A stretch of DNA of 64,000 nucleotides from Austropuccinia psidii (Eukaryota; Basidiomycota; Pucciniomycetes; Pucciniales; Sphaerophragmiaceae), in NCBI GenBank assembly GCA_023105745.1, contig JALGQZ010000007.1, positions 196,592 to 260,591 on the forward strand, read 5' to 3'. Under the pieces are notes generated by a model. The model saw only the letters and a program-made list of their open reading frames with translations, searched no databases and was not told where the DNA came from. Below, one piece after another: positions 29,869 through 41,964 of this stretch. The translations under genes and the position numbers were made by a program. Each line of letters opens with the position of its first letter. The first letter of the stretch is position 1.

Positions 29869-31985
29869 AAGAGGCTCCCAATACTCCATCAAATCAGATG
29901 GAGCTGGACTCAGAGGTAGAATTGATTCCTCAAAAGGGAAAAGGAAGGGAAATATCCCAGTGGAACAGAATCCACACAAGGAAGTGCCTTATCCCAAAGG
30001 CAAGTCCCAGAAATGCCCATGATATCTAAACCTGAATTGGAACTAAGTATGAGTAACTCAAACAGGTACAAATCACATTCAGAAGGCTCAAATAGACATT
30101 TACATGAGCCAATACAAACAGTACTACACAGTGTACAAGGACAAAGATTGGGAAATGTTGCCCCAAATACACCAAGGAGTGATGAACCCCTGGCACATCC
30201 TGAAATGTTCCTCAATGAGGAGGAAATATTGAGATACTCCAATTGATGGAATCCACTATCATCCAAAACTCAAATCAAAAAGATCAAGGAGTATCATGCC
30301 AAAAAGAAGGAGGTGACCAAGGAAGAAGCCCCAAGTCAACCCACTTCCCCAAGAAGGGAAGAAGAACAAGACAAAGAATTGGAGTAAACCATATTCCCCA
30401 AGCTACAGGATCCCCAAGATCCCAAAAGATGCCACGGACAATGTCTTCAACATGGCCAGAACTTTGATGGAATTCAAAGACGAAGAGGAACAAAGAATGA
30501 GACAACCCCATTTCCCAAAGAAATAACCTTGTCTCCTGATGTTGTAAATACTTCAACAGAGCTTAAAGATAGTATTTTACCTCTTAAAGACATTAAAAAT
30601 AGTTTATTATCTTTCCAAGAAATAAATAAGAGCTTATCATCTTTAACAAAGCCTGTTGCACAAAATAAGAAAGAAATTGATAACATAAGGTTTTTGATTG
30701 AAAATAATAAACCAAAAGTATTAATTGACAATACTCAGAAATTAATACAAGGACAACAAGAGTTGTACAAATACATAAGTGATATCAAAGAAAAAACTTT
30801 GACAATCAATCATGATGTGAGTATTGACAATCTTACAGAAAAATTAAACAAATTAAGTATTTCTGTAGAAACATTTGAAGAAAAGACTTCATCACACCAA
30901 AAGTTACTTTTGGACCATGTGGAAAAGAGTGATGAAGCAAGAATTCATCTGAAAGATGACATTCAAAGTGAAATAAGGCTTATTACTGAACAAATGGATA
31001 AAATTAATGAGGCTAACTTAAATATGCCAAAGTTATCAACACCATTTTCTCACATAAGAAGCCCTGTTAAACCAAAAGAGGAATTAAGAAATCCATTCAT
31101 AAAAGACTTGAGTCACCAAGACAATAACCAAGTCCTAATGAAGGAAGCACCTCAATTGAAAGAATGGCCAACATTCACAGGAGAAGGTGAATATGACCAC
31201 ATGTCATTTATCAAAACAGTTTACATGCTACAAGAAGATTATACTATACCAGATGAATTAATCAATGCAAGATTACATTCATTGTTTGAGAAATCTGCAA
31301 AAAGATGGTATTATGGCATAAGGCAAACAAATGGCAAAAATACCTGGTCTTGGTGGAAACAAGAAATAATCACCAAGTGGGCTAATGATGCCTGGAGGTA
31401 AAAAATAGAGAATGCATTTGAAAATTCTTTCTTTAACCCAGACAAAGACAAACCTTTGACTTGGTTCTTGAAAAAAGTTGAAAGACTTAATGCATTGTAC
31501 CCAGAAATGTCACAAAAAATGGTGCATATGAAAATACTCAAGAAATGTGGAGGAGAGCTAGAACATGCCCTAAGAAGCAGGTGTTTAGAACCATGCTCCA
31601 CAGAAGAGTATATTAATGCACTACAAGACATAGTGACAAGAATAAAAATTGGCAGGACTTGGAAGAAATTGGACATTAAAAGCCCAAATAAACCATTTAT
31701 CAAAAAAGATAAATCAAAAGAATCCTTCAAGCCCCATACATCCAACAATAATCAACAAAGAAAATGCCTTAAATGTGGAGGTATTGGAAACTTAGCCAAT
31801 AATTGCCTTAAAAAGGCAAAGATTAATGAAATTGTGGAAACAGAAAACCACAATGACAAAGAAGAGGAATATGACTCTGAAAAAGAGACAGAAGAGTCAG
31901 AAAGATCTGAAAGTGATGAAATCAATATAATTAATGCACAAATTAACAATATTGATATAATTTATGAAGTACTGGATGTTAACTC
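29858..31985 (+). pseudogene. gag of element B
   Basis: From ATG 29858 the frame is lost near 29965, where one C of a CCCC run present in A is missing. It reopens as MPMISKPELELSMSNSN, is disturbed between 30190 and 30530, and is then open from 30529 to 31401: a helical region, then the capsid-like domain PTFTGEGEYDHMSFIK. A TAA at 31399-31401 replaces the codon before KIENAFEN. From 31456 the frame continues through the nucleocapsid CLKCGGIGNLANNC, where the zinc-binding His is Asn, and an acidic tail. That frame runs on into the protease without a stop. Confidence 0.87.
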
Positions 31986-32475
31986 AAACTTACCACAAGT
32001 TGGGACATCTGACACAAACCTGACAAACATACAAGATGACAAAATGTATAGAGCCAGACCTGCAAGAGCAATGGGATATACAGCTGGAAAATCAAGTATA
32101 AGTATTGTTATGGTTGATAACCAAGAAGGAAAAATTAACTTAGATACAGGAGCATATTGCACCTGTGTTGGCAAAAGTTATTTAAAAACCATTGTCCCAG
32201 ACTGGCAAGAAAAACCTATGCCAATACAAGGTGTCAAATTTAGTAGTGCAAGTGAGAGCATGAAGCCCCTTGGAATAATTCATTTAACACTAATTTTTCC
32301 TCACCCCTCACAATGTGTCAGAATCAAAGTAGAGTTTGTAGTAATGGACAACTGTACTAGTAATCACTTCATACTTGGGAATGACTACTTATCAATTTCT
32401 GGTATAGATATCTCTAACCAAAAGGATATATATTTTACCATAGGAGACAACAAAAGACAAAGTTTGGCTTCTTAA
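31986..32475 (+). pseudogene. Aspartic protease of element B
   Basis: It is encoded in the same open frame as the zinc knuckle (31456-32475). The active-site motif reads INLDTGAYCTCVGKSYLK and the second conserved block reads NHFILGNDYLSISGIDIS. By itself the domain looks complete. The frame ends with TAA at 32473-32475, shortly before RT, so RT would need another frame or readthrough. In this copy the open gag-protease frame also begins after a stop. Confidence 0.8.
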
Positions 32476-32588
32476 ATAACAAAAAACAAATCACAGTTAC
32501 TAAGAATGAAGAAAAGATTCCAGAAAAGGAAATTTTTATATCTGAACAACTTAAAGAGGCAGAATTCAATCAAGAATTAACAGAAAAA

Positions 32589-33989
32589 ATGATAGAAAAA
32601 TTAATTAACCTCTTATTTAAGTACAAAAATGCCTTTGCAACTGACAAAGAGCCACTAGGTGCCATAATTGGACATGAAGTGGATATAATTCTTAATGTGG
32701 AAAAGCCTTACCCACCTTTACTAAGGAGACCTGCTTACCCAGCTAGTCCAAGGGCTAGAGAAGCCTTGGAGATACACATTAAAGAATTAATGGACCTTGG
32801 AGTATTAAGAAAGGTAGGACATAATGAACAGGTAGAGGTCACTACACCTGTCATTATACCTTGGCATAATGGAAAATCAAGGATGGTAGGAGACTTCAGA
32901 GCCCTGAACACCTATACCATTCCAGACAGGTATCCAATACCCAAGATCCATGAGACATTGACACAATTGTCACAAGCTAAGTTCATCACAGCCATGGATG
33001 CCTTAAAGGTTTTTCATCAAAATTTCTTAACAGACAATGCCAAAGCACTACTGAGGATAATAGTCCGCTGTGGAATTTTTGAATACTTAAGAATGCCATT
33101 TGGCATAAAAAATGCACCTTCCCATTATCAAAGAATGATGAATACCATATATCCTGAAGAATCATCAGAAGGATGGTTAATTATCTATATTGATGATATC
33201 ATAGTTTGCTCAGAAACTTGGGAAAATCACCTTACAAGACTAGAAAGGGTACTACAAAAAATAGTCCAAGTGAATATGAAAATTCCCTTGAAAAAGTATC
33301 ATTTTGCATACAGTGAATTAAAAGCACTAGGACATGTTGTATCTGGACTTAGTCTAGGCATAGAGAAGAATAAAGTAGCAGCAGTACTACTTAAGCCAAT
33401 GCCTCAAACCAAAAAAGAAATGCAATCATTTCTAGGATTTGCTGGTTACTATAGACAGCATATAAAGGACTTTGCAAAAATAGCTAAATCCTTGTATAAG
33501 CTATGTGACCAACAAACAGTCTATGAAATGACAGAAGAAAGAGTCAAGGCATATGAAGAATTGAAAAATTCCTTAACAAATGCCCCATTTCTTCTAATGC
33601 CAGATTGGAAACTACCCTTCAAACTTTACATTGATGCTTGTGGAGAAGGACTGGGTGCTGCACTACACCAGACACAAATTATCAATGATAAACCAGTGGA
33701 AGGACCAATTTGTTTTATTTCAAGACAGATAAAGCCAACAGAAGCAAGATATGGAGCAAGCAAAACGGAATGCCTCTGCTTAGTGTGGGCTTTAGAAAAA
33801 TTACATTATTACTTGGATGGAACAGTATTTGATGTGATTACAGACTGTAATGCTGTAAAATCTCTATTAAATATTAAAACCCCAAATAGACATATACTGA
33901 GATGGCAAATTGCTATCCAAGAATATAGAGGAAATATGACTATTGCTCATAAATCTGGAAATATTCATAAAAATGCAGATGGGCTCTAG
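32589..33989 (+). CDS. Reverse transcriptase/RNase H of element B, 466 codons open
   Basis: This is the longest open reading frame in the window. [42 protein letters not shown], first palm Asp in [14 protein letters not shown] (the usual Gly is Val), then [14 protein letters not shown]. RNase H follows from [16 protein letters not shown] with its Asp, then Glu in [12 protein letters not shown] and Asp in [10 protein letters not shown]. The frame fails at HKNADGL because 13 nt between two GCAGATGG repeats are missing compared with A. All RT and the first three RNase H acidic residues are present, so the domain may fold, but it is separated from integrase. By eye only two CG dinucleotides occur in 1,401 bp. 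Confidence 0.9.
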   Translation: MIEKLINLLFKYKNAFATDKEPLGAIIGHEVDIILNVEKPYPPLLRRPAYPASPRAREALEIHIKELMDLGVLRKVGHNEQVEVTTPVIIPWHNGKSRMVGDFRALNTYTIPDRYPIPKIHETLTQLSQAKFITAMDALKVFHQNFLTDNAKALLRIIVRCGIFEYLRMPFGIKNAPSHYQRMMNTIYPEESSEGWLIIYIDDIIVCSETWENHLTRLERVLQKIVQVNMKIPLKKYHFAYSELKALGHVVSGLSLGIEKNKVAAVLLKPMPQTKKEMQSFLGFAGYYRQHIKDFAKIAKSLYKLCDQQTVYEMTEERVKAYEELKNSLTNAPFLLMPDWKLPFKLYIDACGEGLGAALHQTQIINDKPVEGPICFISRQIKPTEARYGASKTECLCLVWALEKLHYYLDGTVFDVITDCNAVKSLLNIKTPNRHILRWQIAIQEYRGNMTIAHKSGNIHKNADGL

Positions 33990-35620
33990 CAAATACCCCT
34001 GATAATCCAGCATGGGTACCACAAGAAGAACACCATATAGAAGGAATATGTGTTACAGACATTGGCACATAATTCTTTAACCAATTTAAAGAAAGCTATA
34101 AGATAGACAAAAATTGTCATATCTATAGCCAACTTCTAAGGAAAGACTGCAAAGACCCATCACTTTCATCAAAACTAGATGAAACATGGAAAAAGGCATA
34201 TGATGAAGGAAGATTCCACCTCCTTGATGGAATCCTTTACCATAGAACAAAACACACATGTGTTATGGCCTTAACAGATAGAACCCTGATAAACACTATT
34301 TTACATGAGTGTCATGATAGTGTTGCAGCTGGACACCTTTCAGAAGACAGGACACTAGAGAGGGTGAAAACCTGCTCTTGGTGGCCAAATTGGAAGAGAA
34401 ATGTTATAGAATACTTCCAAACCTGTGACAGATGTCAAAAAGCCAACAGAGCCACAGGAAATAAATTTGGAATGATGATCCAAATCCAAGAACCAAAATC
34501 CCCTTGGGAAATAGTTCATATGGATTGGGTAACAGCATTACCTCCAGGAGGAGACAGAAACTATAATGCACACCTAGTATTGGTTGACAGGTATAGAAAA
34601 ACCCCGATGCTCCTACCATGTCATAAAGATGACACAGCTATGGACACAGCCATAATGATATGGAATAAAGTTATTAGTCATACAGGCTTATTCCAGAATA
34701 TTATAAGTGACAGAGACCCAAAGTTCACTTCAGCATTATGGACAAATCTCCCTAACTTGTTTGGGACAAAGTTATCATTCTCAACAGCTTAGCATCCTCA
34801 AACTGATGGTTTAGCCGAAAGAATGATACAGACCTTAGAGGACATCATCAGAAGATTCTGTGCTTATGGGCTAGAATTCAAAGATTCTGATGGTTTTACT
34901 CATGATTGGTGTACACTAATACCAGCTCTTGAACTGGCATATGAAACATCAATCCATTCCTCTACTGGCAAAACACCAGCAATGCTAGAAAAAGGTTGGA
35001 AACCAAGACTTCCTTCTGATACCCTCAAAAAGGACTTAGTGGATATACATCCAACAGCAAGCAGTCTTAAGATAATGCTTGACAAGGCAAGAAACCATGC
35101 AAACAGATGTATGCAAGATTCTTTCAAATATGCAAAAGAAAGATGGGATAAAAGTCATGAGCCACCTGATTTCAAAATAGGAGACTTGGTCCTAGTATCA
35201 ACCCTTAATTTCAATAACATAAAAGGCCCTAAGAAATTAAAAGATTCCTTTGCAGGACCATTTATGATAAAAGCACTTCATGGACCCAATGCTGTGCAAT
35301 TGGAACTCACAAGTGAACTAATGAACAAACACCCAATTTTCCCTGTAAGTCTGATAAAACCTTACAGCTCAAGTGACAAAGAGTTATTTCCACTAAGAAA
35401 TAAACCCCCACTTGAAATTCCCCCCTTGGAAGAAGGAGAGGAAAAGAAAATAGTAAAAGTCCTTAAAGAAAGAAGGACAAGAAACAAAAAAGAAAGGAAT
35501 ACCTTGTAAGGTATAGAAATTCAACTCAAGAAGATGAATGGCTACTTGATAAAGATATAAAAAATTCTGATAAACTACTAAGAAGGTTCAGACAGTAAAG
35601 AAAGCCTGAAAAATAGAAAA
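33990..35620 (+). pseudogene. Integrase and chromodomain of element B
   Basis: After the frameshift the RNase H tail and linker (33990-34264) contain a TAA at about 34070. Integrase from 34265 has the zinc finger (H in HECHDSVAAGH, TCDRCQKAN), Asp 1 in VHMDWVTALPPGGD, and Asp 2 in IISDRDPKFTS. Then a TAG at 34790-34792 stands where A has Tyr before HPQ. Glu is in [13 protein letters not shown]. The frame runs 34823-35509. The C-terminus (KVLKERRTRNKKE) is a chromodomain-like tail, disturbed by a small deletion near 35494, after which EDEWLLDKDIKN appears in another frame. Confidence 0.87.
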
Positions 35621-35716
35621 GTTAAGCATTATTGAGCTTCAAGACTAACAAAGTCTATTGGAGAGGTAAGACAGTGGATGATACCCTAATTACACATATC
35701 AGATTGTGGTACAATA

Positions 35717-35734
35717 TTTTTTGGTGGTAGGGAA
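35717..35734 (+). other. Polypurine tract of element B
   Basis: TTTTTTGGTGGTAGGGAA abuts the 3' LTR start TGTGAGCC at 35735. Confidence 0.75.
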
Positions 35735-37675
35735 TGTGAGCCTTTGAGATATGACCACATACCCAAAAAGGTCACAAGAAATATTTAATATTACATTAAA
35801 AATATGTACCTTAAAACTACAAAAATACCATAAATTGGTATAAAAATTGGTTTAACTTAAAAGCCAATGAATAAACATGTGAAATAAACTGTACCACTGG
35901 ATTCTCCATGATAAAATACACATATACCATTTTTATGGCATATCTGCAAAGTCAATATTTAATAAGTTATAAGTAATAATACCTTATAAAAAACACAAAT
36001 CCTCATTTATTTCAAAATCCAATGAAACAACATGTGAAATGAATAGTACCATTGGAATCTCCATACACCTTCACACATAAAACAATTAAGAAGCTAAGCT
36101 TCAAAATCAATAGTTAAGGAATTAACCTGAATATATGCACTTCTTTGGTCAACACATATATTCAAGGATTTTAGCTAATATCTCTTGAATTATGCATGAT
36201 AGAGTAATGAACCAAAAATAAAGTCATAACGTAATTACTGTAGGAATACAGAAATTAAGTTTATTTCACAAGCTATAAACACGGTTAGAATCTGTAAGGA
36301 ATTATTGATTAAAATCAACAGAGCTGTTGACCACTTTGTTGTGAAAGTGGTCCAAACTTAGAAAAAAGTAGACATTTGGATTCTACTAGCTCATTCGTGA
36401 AGAATTATGTATTTTTTATTATAATATTCAAGGTATAACCTCTTGAAATCATAGTTTGAAGTTTCAAATATTAAATTTCAACAGAAAAGATGATTTACAA
36501 GAAAAAACATCAAAAAAAGAGTTTTGATGATGTAATGAAATTCTCTTGGCAGCATAATAAGGGTATTCCAAGCTTTTAGAACTCACTCTCTGAATTGCTG
36601 TAGCGTGTAAATCTTCAAAGTTATTAAGGATCAAACTTTGAGCTTAATTTGATCATTTATGATCACTCACTGTAGCCTTAAATTGAGTTGACCAGTCATA
36701 TGAGTGATAAAATTGGTGAATACTATTATTTTATGATTAAAAATAATAAAATCCACGAACTTTGGGGTTCTTCCAAGCCTTTTACGTCATCAAACTTAGA
36801 GTTATAGTGATAACTCTAAATAATGGCATAATAATGATGTAATAATCACCAAACCTTAAAATATTGATCAATTCCAGTGGATATGATCCATACACGTCTA
36901 CTAAAAGCCTGTTGGACTCTAGGAGGGAGGTATTTACTATAAATAGAGCTCTTTTTACTCTGTTTTCCCCTCAGACGCATCAAAAACATTAAATCAATTA
37001 AGTTAAAAGGTAATATCTTTATTCTTTATATATAAATATTTTATATTATTAAAGACCAAAGATCATCTTAAGATAATCATCAATTTTGACATGATTAAAT
37101 CATTTATTTAATTGTTTTTGCTAAAAATCACTCTAAAATCTCATTTCCACGTAAAAATCAAGAATATTTGTAATTTTCTCTTTTTTTTATTGTAAATACA
37201 ATTTGGATAAGTTGTATTTACATTATTTGGCGTAAAATATTTCAAAATTATTATATTAAGTATTAAAAGTAGGTTATTTTCTCTTTATTATTAATTTAAT
37301 AATTCTTTAATTAATATAAATAGTATTTATATTAATTTATAACTTTAATATTAGTAATATTATTGTTATTAATTGTTTTTTATTAATCAAAAACAGCTTT
37401 TTAGGCCTTTATTATTTGTTTTTAACAATAATAAAGTGCCATTAAATATATTAATTATTTTATATTAATATATTTATTATATTATATTATATTTTAAAAT
37501 ATAAACTATATTATCATATTTAATTGATAATATAATTATTTTTACGCCATAATTATAATAATTCTTTATTATTATAATTATTTTCATCTTATTTATTTCA
37601 TTTATAAGGACATTCATAGTATAATAAGTAGAATATTAGTAATTTTTACTTATTGTTTCATAGTCAAGCCTTACA
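35735..37675 (+). repeat. 3' LTR of element B (1,941 bp)
   Basis: It runs from TGTGAGCCTTTGAGATATGA to GTCAAGCCTTACA. It has the hairpin at 36329-36352 and the TATAAATAGAG box near 36938. It is followed at 37676 by AAATATGTCAAAG, which continues the interrupted D LTR. Confidence 0.93.
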
Positions 37676-38910
37676 AAATATGTCAAAGCTATTGATTAAA
37701 ACAAGTTGGATCTTTACTCTTGAATAATATAAGACTTCTATATTTAAATAATAAATAAATAATATTCTTATTTAATGTTTCATTGTATTTGATGTGTCTG
37801 AAGAGAAAACAGAGGAACAGAAGGTCCTTTTATAGTAAATATCTTTTCTCTTGGTGATAAAATACCTTCTATTAGATGCTTAATGATTTTATCCACTGCA
37901 ATTGATTAATAATTTAGTTTTTGTGATTATTAAATCATTATTGAACCTTTTTATCTCATTATTACATCATTTCTTAGAGTTATCACTGTAAGTCTAATAT
38001 TGCTGACATCATAGGCTTGGGAAATGATATTTTTTCAATATTTTTAATCATTAAATATTAATATCCACCAGTTTTATCTCTTATTTGACTGTTAAGCCAA
38101 AAATAAGATTAGAGTTACTGATCAGAAATGATCATTTTTAAGCCTCAACTTCAATCCTTAATAACCTTGAGTTGGTTCATTATACTGCAATTAAGATATT
38201 AGATTCTGATAGCTTAATGATTTCCTACTAAGCTTAAAAAGAGACTTTATTACATCATAAAGACTGTATTTTTGATTATTTTTCTTGTAATCCATCTTTT
38301 CTGTCAAAATTTGCTTTTTTAAACTTCAAACCATCATTTCAAGGGTTTATACCTTGAACATCATAATGAAAATTACTTCATTATGCATGTATGAGCTATT
38401 AGAATTTAAATATCTACTTATTTTCAATTTTGGAATACTTTTGATCTTGAGTGGTTGACAGCTATAGCTATTTTGCCTAATATTGCCCTGCATTTTGTAA
38501 CCCTGTTTATGAATTTCAAAATAAAGTTTATATTTTAATTTTTAGATTTTTTTGTGGTAAATTTATTCTTGACTCAACACCTTATCATGTGTAATTAAAA
38601 GGATATGAGATAAAAACTATGAATATATACACTGATCATAAAAGTTCATATATCCAGGTTATCTCAGAGAGTATTCGTTTTACAGATATAGCATATAGAT
38701 GTCACATATTAATTTTTTAATGGGGAATGAAATGGTGTAATTTATTCCAAATCTTTATTCATTGGGGCTTGAGATAATCAAGAATTTATACCTTTTTATG
38801 GCATTTTTACTTATTTTAAGATTGTAATTTCAATTCTACTTATAAAGATAAGCTTTGTAAAGTTGTTTTGTGACCTTTTTTCATATGTTTTCATATTTCA
38901 AAGGCTCACA
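37676..38910 (-). repeat. 3' LTR of element D, right segment
   Basis: This is the continuation of the D LTR beyond B. It aligns with 39690-40938 of C (ATGTCAAAG, GTTTTTGATGTGTCTGA-like, AAAGGCTCACA) but is much diverged. The family hairpin is degenerate here (ACTTTTGATCTTGAGTGG near 38440). It ends at 38910 with the LTR start AAGGCTCACA. Confidence 0.82.
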
Positions 38911-39123
38911 TCCACTACCCCCAAAAACAATTGTACCATAATCTTATATAGTTAATTAGGGTGTCATCCACTTTCCTACCTCTTCAACAGGATTTCTTAG
39001 CCTTCAAACTCAATAATTCTCAGCTATATTATTCTTAAGGTCTTTTTTCATGTCTGAGCCTTCTTAGTAATTTTTCATCATTAGGTATATCTCTCTAAAT
39101 TAGCCATTCATCTTCTTGATTTG
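38911..39123 (-). pseudogene. Polypurine tract and extreme 3' end of pol, element D
   Basis: On the minus strand the tract TTTTTGGGGGTAGTGGA abuts the LTR. Upstream is the tail after the chromodomain, with the last codons equivalent to WLL and KLLR of A near 39060-39120. Element C interrupts it at 39123; its other side is at 52845. Confidence 0.7.
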
Positions 39124-40938
39124 TGTAAGGTTTGAGTATGAAATAATAAATAAATATTACTAATATCTTACTTATTGCACTCTGAATTCCCTTATTAAAT
39201 TAATAAACAAGATAAAGAACAATTATAATAGTAAACTAACATTATAATTATGGTGTAAAAATACTTATAATATTTAAATAAATAAAAGAACATAATAAAA
39301 GTGATCATATCAATATTTAATAATTGATATATTAATTGAAATTTATTATTGTTACAAACAAACAATGGATGCATAAAAGATTTCTATTTAATGATAAAAA
39401 ACAATTTTTAGAAATAATATTGCCAATATTAAAGCTATATATTGATATAGATACTATTTGTATTAATAAAAGAATTATTAAAAATAATAAGAAAAAGAAA
39501 TTATTAAAAAAAGAGAAAATAACCTACTTTTTAAGCTTAATATAATAATTTTGAATAAATTCAAGACTAATAATGTAAATAAAGCTTCTTTAAATTGTAT
39601 CTACGAATAAAAAGAAGATAAATTATGAATAGTATTTATTTCAGGTGAAATTAAAGATTTGAGAGAGAATTTGACAAAAACACCAAAATATTGGGTGAAT
39701 CATGTCAAAGAAGGTGATTATAGTAAAGATAATATTTGGCCTTAAATAATATAATATATTTATATGTAAATAATCAATATATTACCTTTGATTGAATGTT
39801 TTTATTGTTTTTGATGTGTCTGAGGGGGAAATAGAGGTAAAAAGAGCTCTCTATATAGTAAAGTCCTCCCTCCTAGAGTCTAGAAGGCCTCTAGTAGACG
39901 TGTACTGATGGCATCCACAGGAATTGATCAGTAATTTAAGGTTTAGTTATGATTACATCATAATTAAACCATCTTATCTCCTTATTGCACCATTTTTAGA
40001 GGAATCCCCATAACTCTAAGGTTTCTGGAATAATAGGCTTTTCAGAAGCCTAAAATTTGTGTATTTTATTATTATTAGCTATAATATAATAGTATCCACC
40101 AGTTTTATTACTTATATAATTGTTAAGCTTAAATTAAAGTTAGAGTGAGTGATCATAAATGATAAATCTTAAACTTAAAGTTTGATCATTAATAACTTTT
40201 GATTTATACACGCTAAAGCCATTTGGCAAGTGAATTCTAACATCCTGGCTGGTCTTTGCTGATTTTCCAAGAAAATTTCATTAAATAATCAAAACCCTAT
40301 TTTTGATTATTTTTCTTGTAACTCATCTTTTCTATTGAAATTTACTGTTTTAAACTTCAAGCTATGATTTAAATGGGTTATACCTTAAATATAATAATGG
40401 AAATTACACCATTCTTCACCTATTAAGCATCAGAATCTGAATATCCACTTATTTAAGTTTGGACCACTTTTACAACAAAGTGGTCAACAGCTATAACCAT
40501 TTTGCTCAATAAGCTCTTGTAAGTTATAAACTTTTTTATAGCTTGTCAAATAAGTCTTATATATACATTCTTACAGTCATTTTGTGGTAGCTTTTTTTGT
40601 GTTCAAATCATCATCATGTATATTTCAAGAGATATGAGCTAAAAACCATGAATATATGCACTGATCATAAAAGTGCATATATTCAGGTTATCTCAGTAAT
40701 TATTAACTTTTCAGATATGCCATAAAGATTTCATATGTGAATTTGTTCATGGGGAAGCCAGTAATTGAATTCATTTCACTATTTTATCCATTGGTTTCTG
40801 ATATAATCAAGGTTTCATGCCTTTTTATGGCATTTTTACTTATTTTAAGATGATAATTTCAATTCTTATTATTAAACAAGTGTCTTAAAGTTTCTTTGTG
40901 ACTATTTTGGATATGTGGTCATATCTAAAAGGCTCACA
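39124..40938 (-). repeat. 3' LTR of element C (1,815 bp)
   Basis: On the plus strand it begins TGTAAGGTTTGAGTATGAAA and ends ATCTAAAAGGCTCACA. It contains the hairpin GACCACTTTTACAACAAAGTGGTC at 40462-40485. The polypurine tract (minus-strand GGTGGTAGGGAA) follows directly at 40939-40955. Confidence 0.92.
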
Positions 40939-41964
40939 TTCCCTACCACCAAAAAATACTGTACCACAATCTGATGTAGTTAATTAGGGTATCCTCCACT
41001 GTCCTACCTCTTCAATAGACTTTTTTAGTCTTTAATCTCAATAATACTTAGCTTTTCTATTTTTTAGGTCTTCTTTCATGTCTAAGGCTTCTTAATAGCT
41101 TATCACCATTTTTCATATCTTTCTCAAGTAGCCATTCTTCTTCTTGAACTTGATTTCTATACCTTACAAGTCATTCTCTTTCTTTTTTGTTTCTTGTCCT
41201 CCTTTCTTTAAGGACTTTCACAATTTTCTTTTCTTCTCCTAGTGGAGGTTTATTTCTGAGGGAAAATAACTCCATATGACTTGATCTTTAAGATTTTATT
41301 AGACTAATAGGGAACACTGAGTTTTTTTCATTAGGTCACCCATCAATTCTAGTTTCACAGAATTAGGGCCACATAGTTCTCCTATCATGAAGGTTCCTGA
41401 AAAATAATCTTTTAATTTCTTTGGGCCTTTTATTTTATTGAAGTTTAGCATTTATACTAATACCAAGTCTCCTACTTTACAGTAAGGTGGCTTGTGAATT
41501 TTTTCCCATCTTAATTTTTCATATTTGAAAGAATCTTGCATATATCTTTTTGCATGATATCTTGCTTTTTCAAGAATAATTTTAAAACTTCTTGCTGTTG
41601 GATGTGTATCCACTATGTACTTGTTTAGAGCTTCATAAGAAATTCTTGGATTCCAACCTTTTTCTAACATTTCATGTGTTTATCCAGTTGATGAATGAAT
41701 TGATTTCTTGTATTCAAGATCAAGAGCTGGTAATAAGGTACACCAATAATGGGTAAAATCATAAGAGTCTTTGAATTCTAGGGGATAAGCGCAGGATTTG
41801 CTGATCATGTCTTCTAAAGTCTGTTTCATTCTCTCTTATAAACCATCAGCTTGAGGTTGGTTAGCTATTGAGCATAACAACGTTTCTCCAAAAAATTATG
41901 GATATTTGTCCATAATGCTGAAGTTAATTTAGGATCTCTATCACTTATGATATGTTTGAATAAG
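40939..41964 (-). pseudogene. Integrase C-terminal part and chromodomain tail of element C
   Basis: Reading leftwards it includes the end of the integrase core (equivalent of [13 protein letters not shown] around 41900-41950), then the open stretch 41670-41452 ([20 protein letters not shown], then FKYEKLRWEKIHKPPYCKVG), and a degraded KERRTRNKK-like chromodomain segment near 41150-41250. Multiple stops and frame changes occur. Solo LTR S4 cuts the core at 41964. Confidence 0.82.

Larger units (their letters stand above)
27222..37675 (+). mobile_element. Chromovirus B (complete, 10,454 bp, best preserved copy)
   Basis: It has both LTRs (27222-29172 and 35735-37675), primer site, leader exon, gag, protease, RT, RNase H, integrase, chromodomain-like tail and polypurine tract. 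By eye the LTRs differ at roughly 6-7% of positions in the first 400 bp, so the insertion is not recent, although a 466-codon RT/RNase H frame is still open. It sits inside the D LTR. The flanking pentamers AAGCA and AAATA differ by two transitions. Confidence 0.93.
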
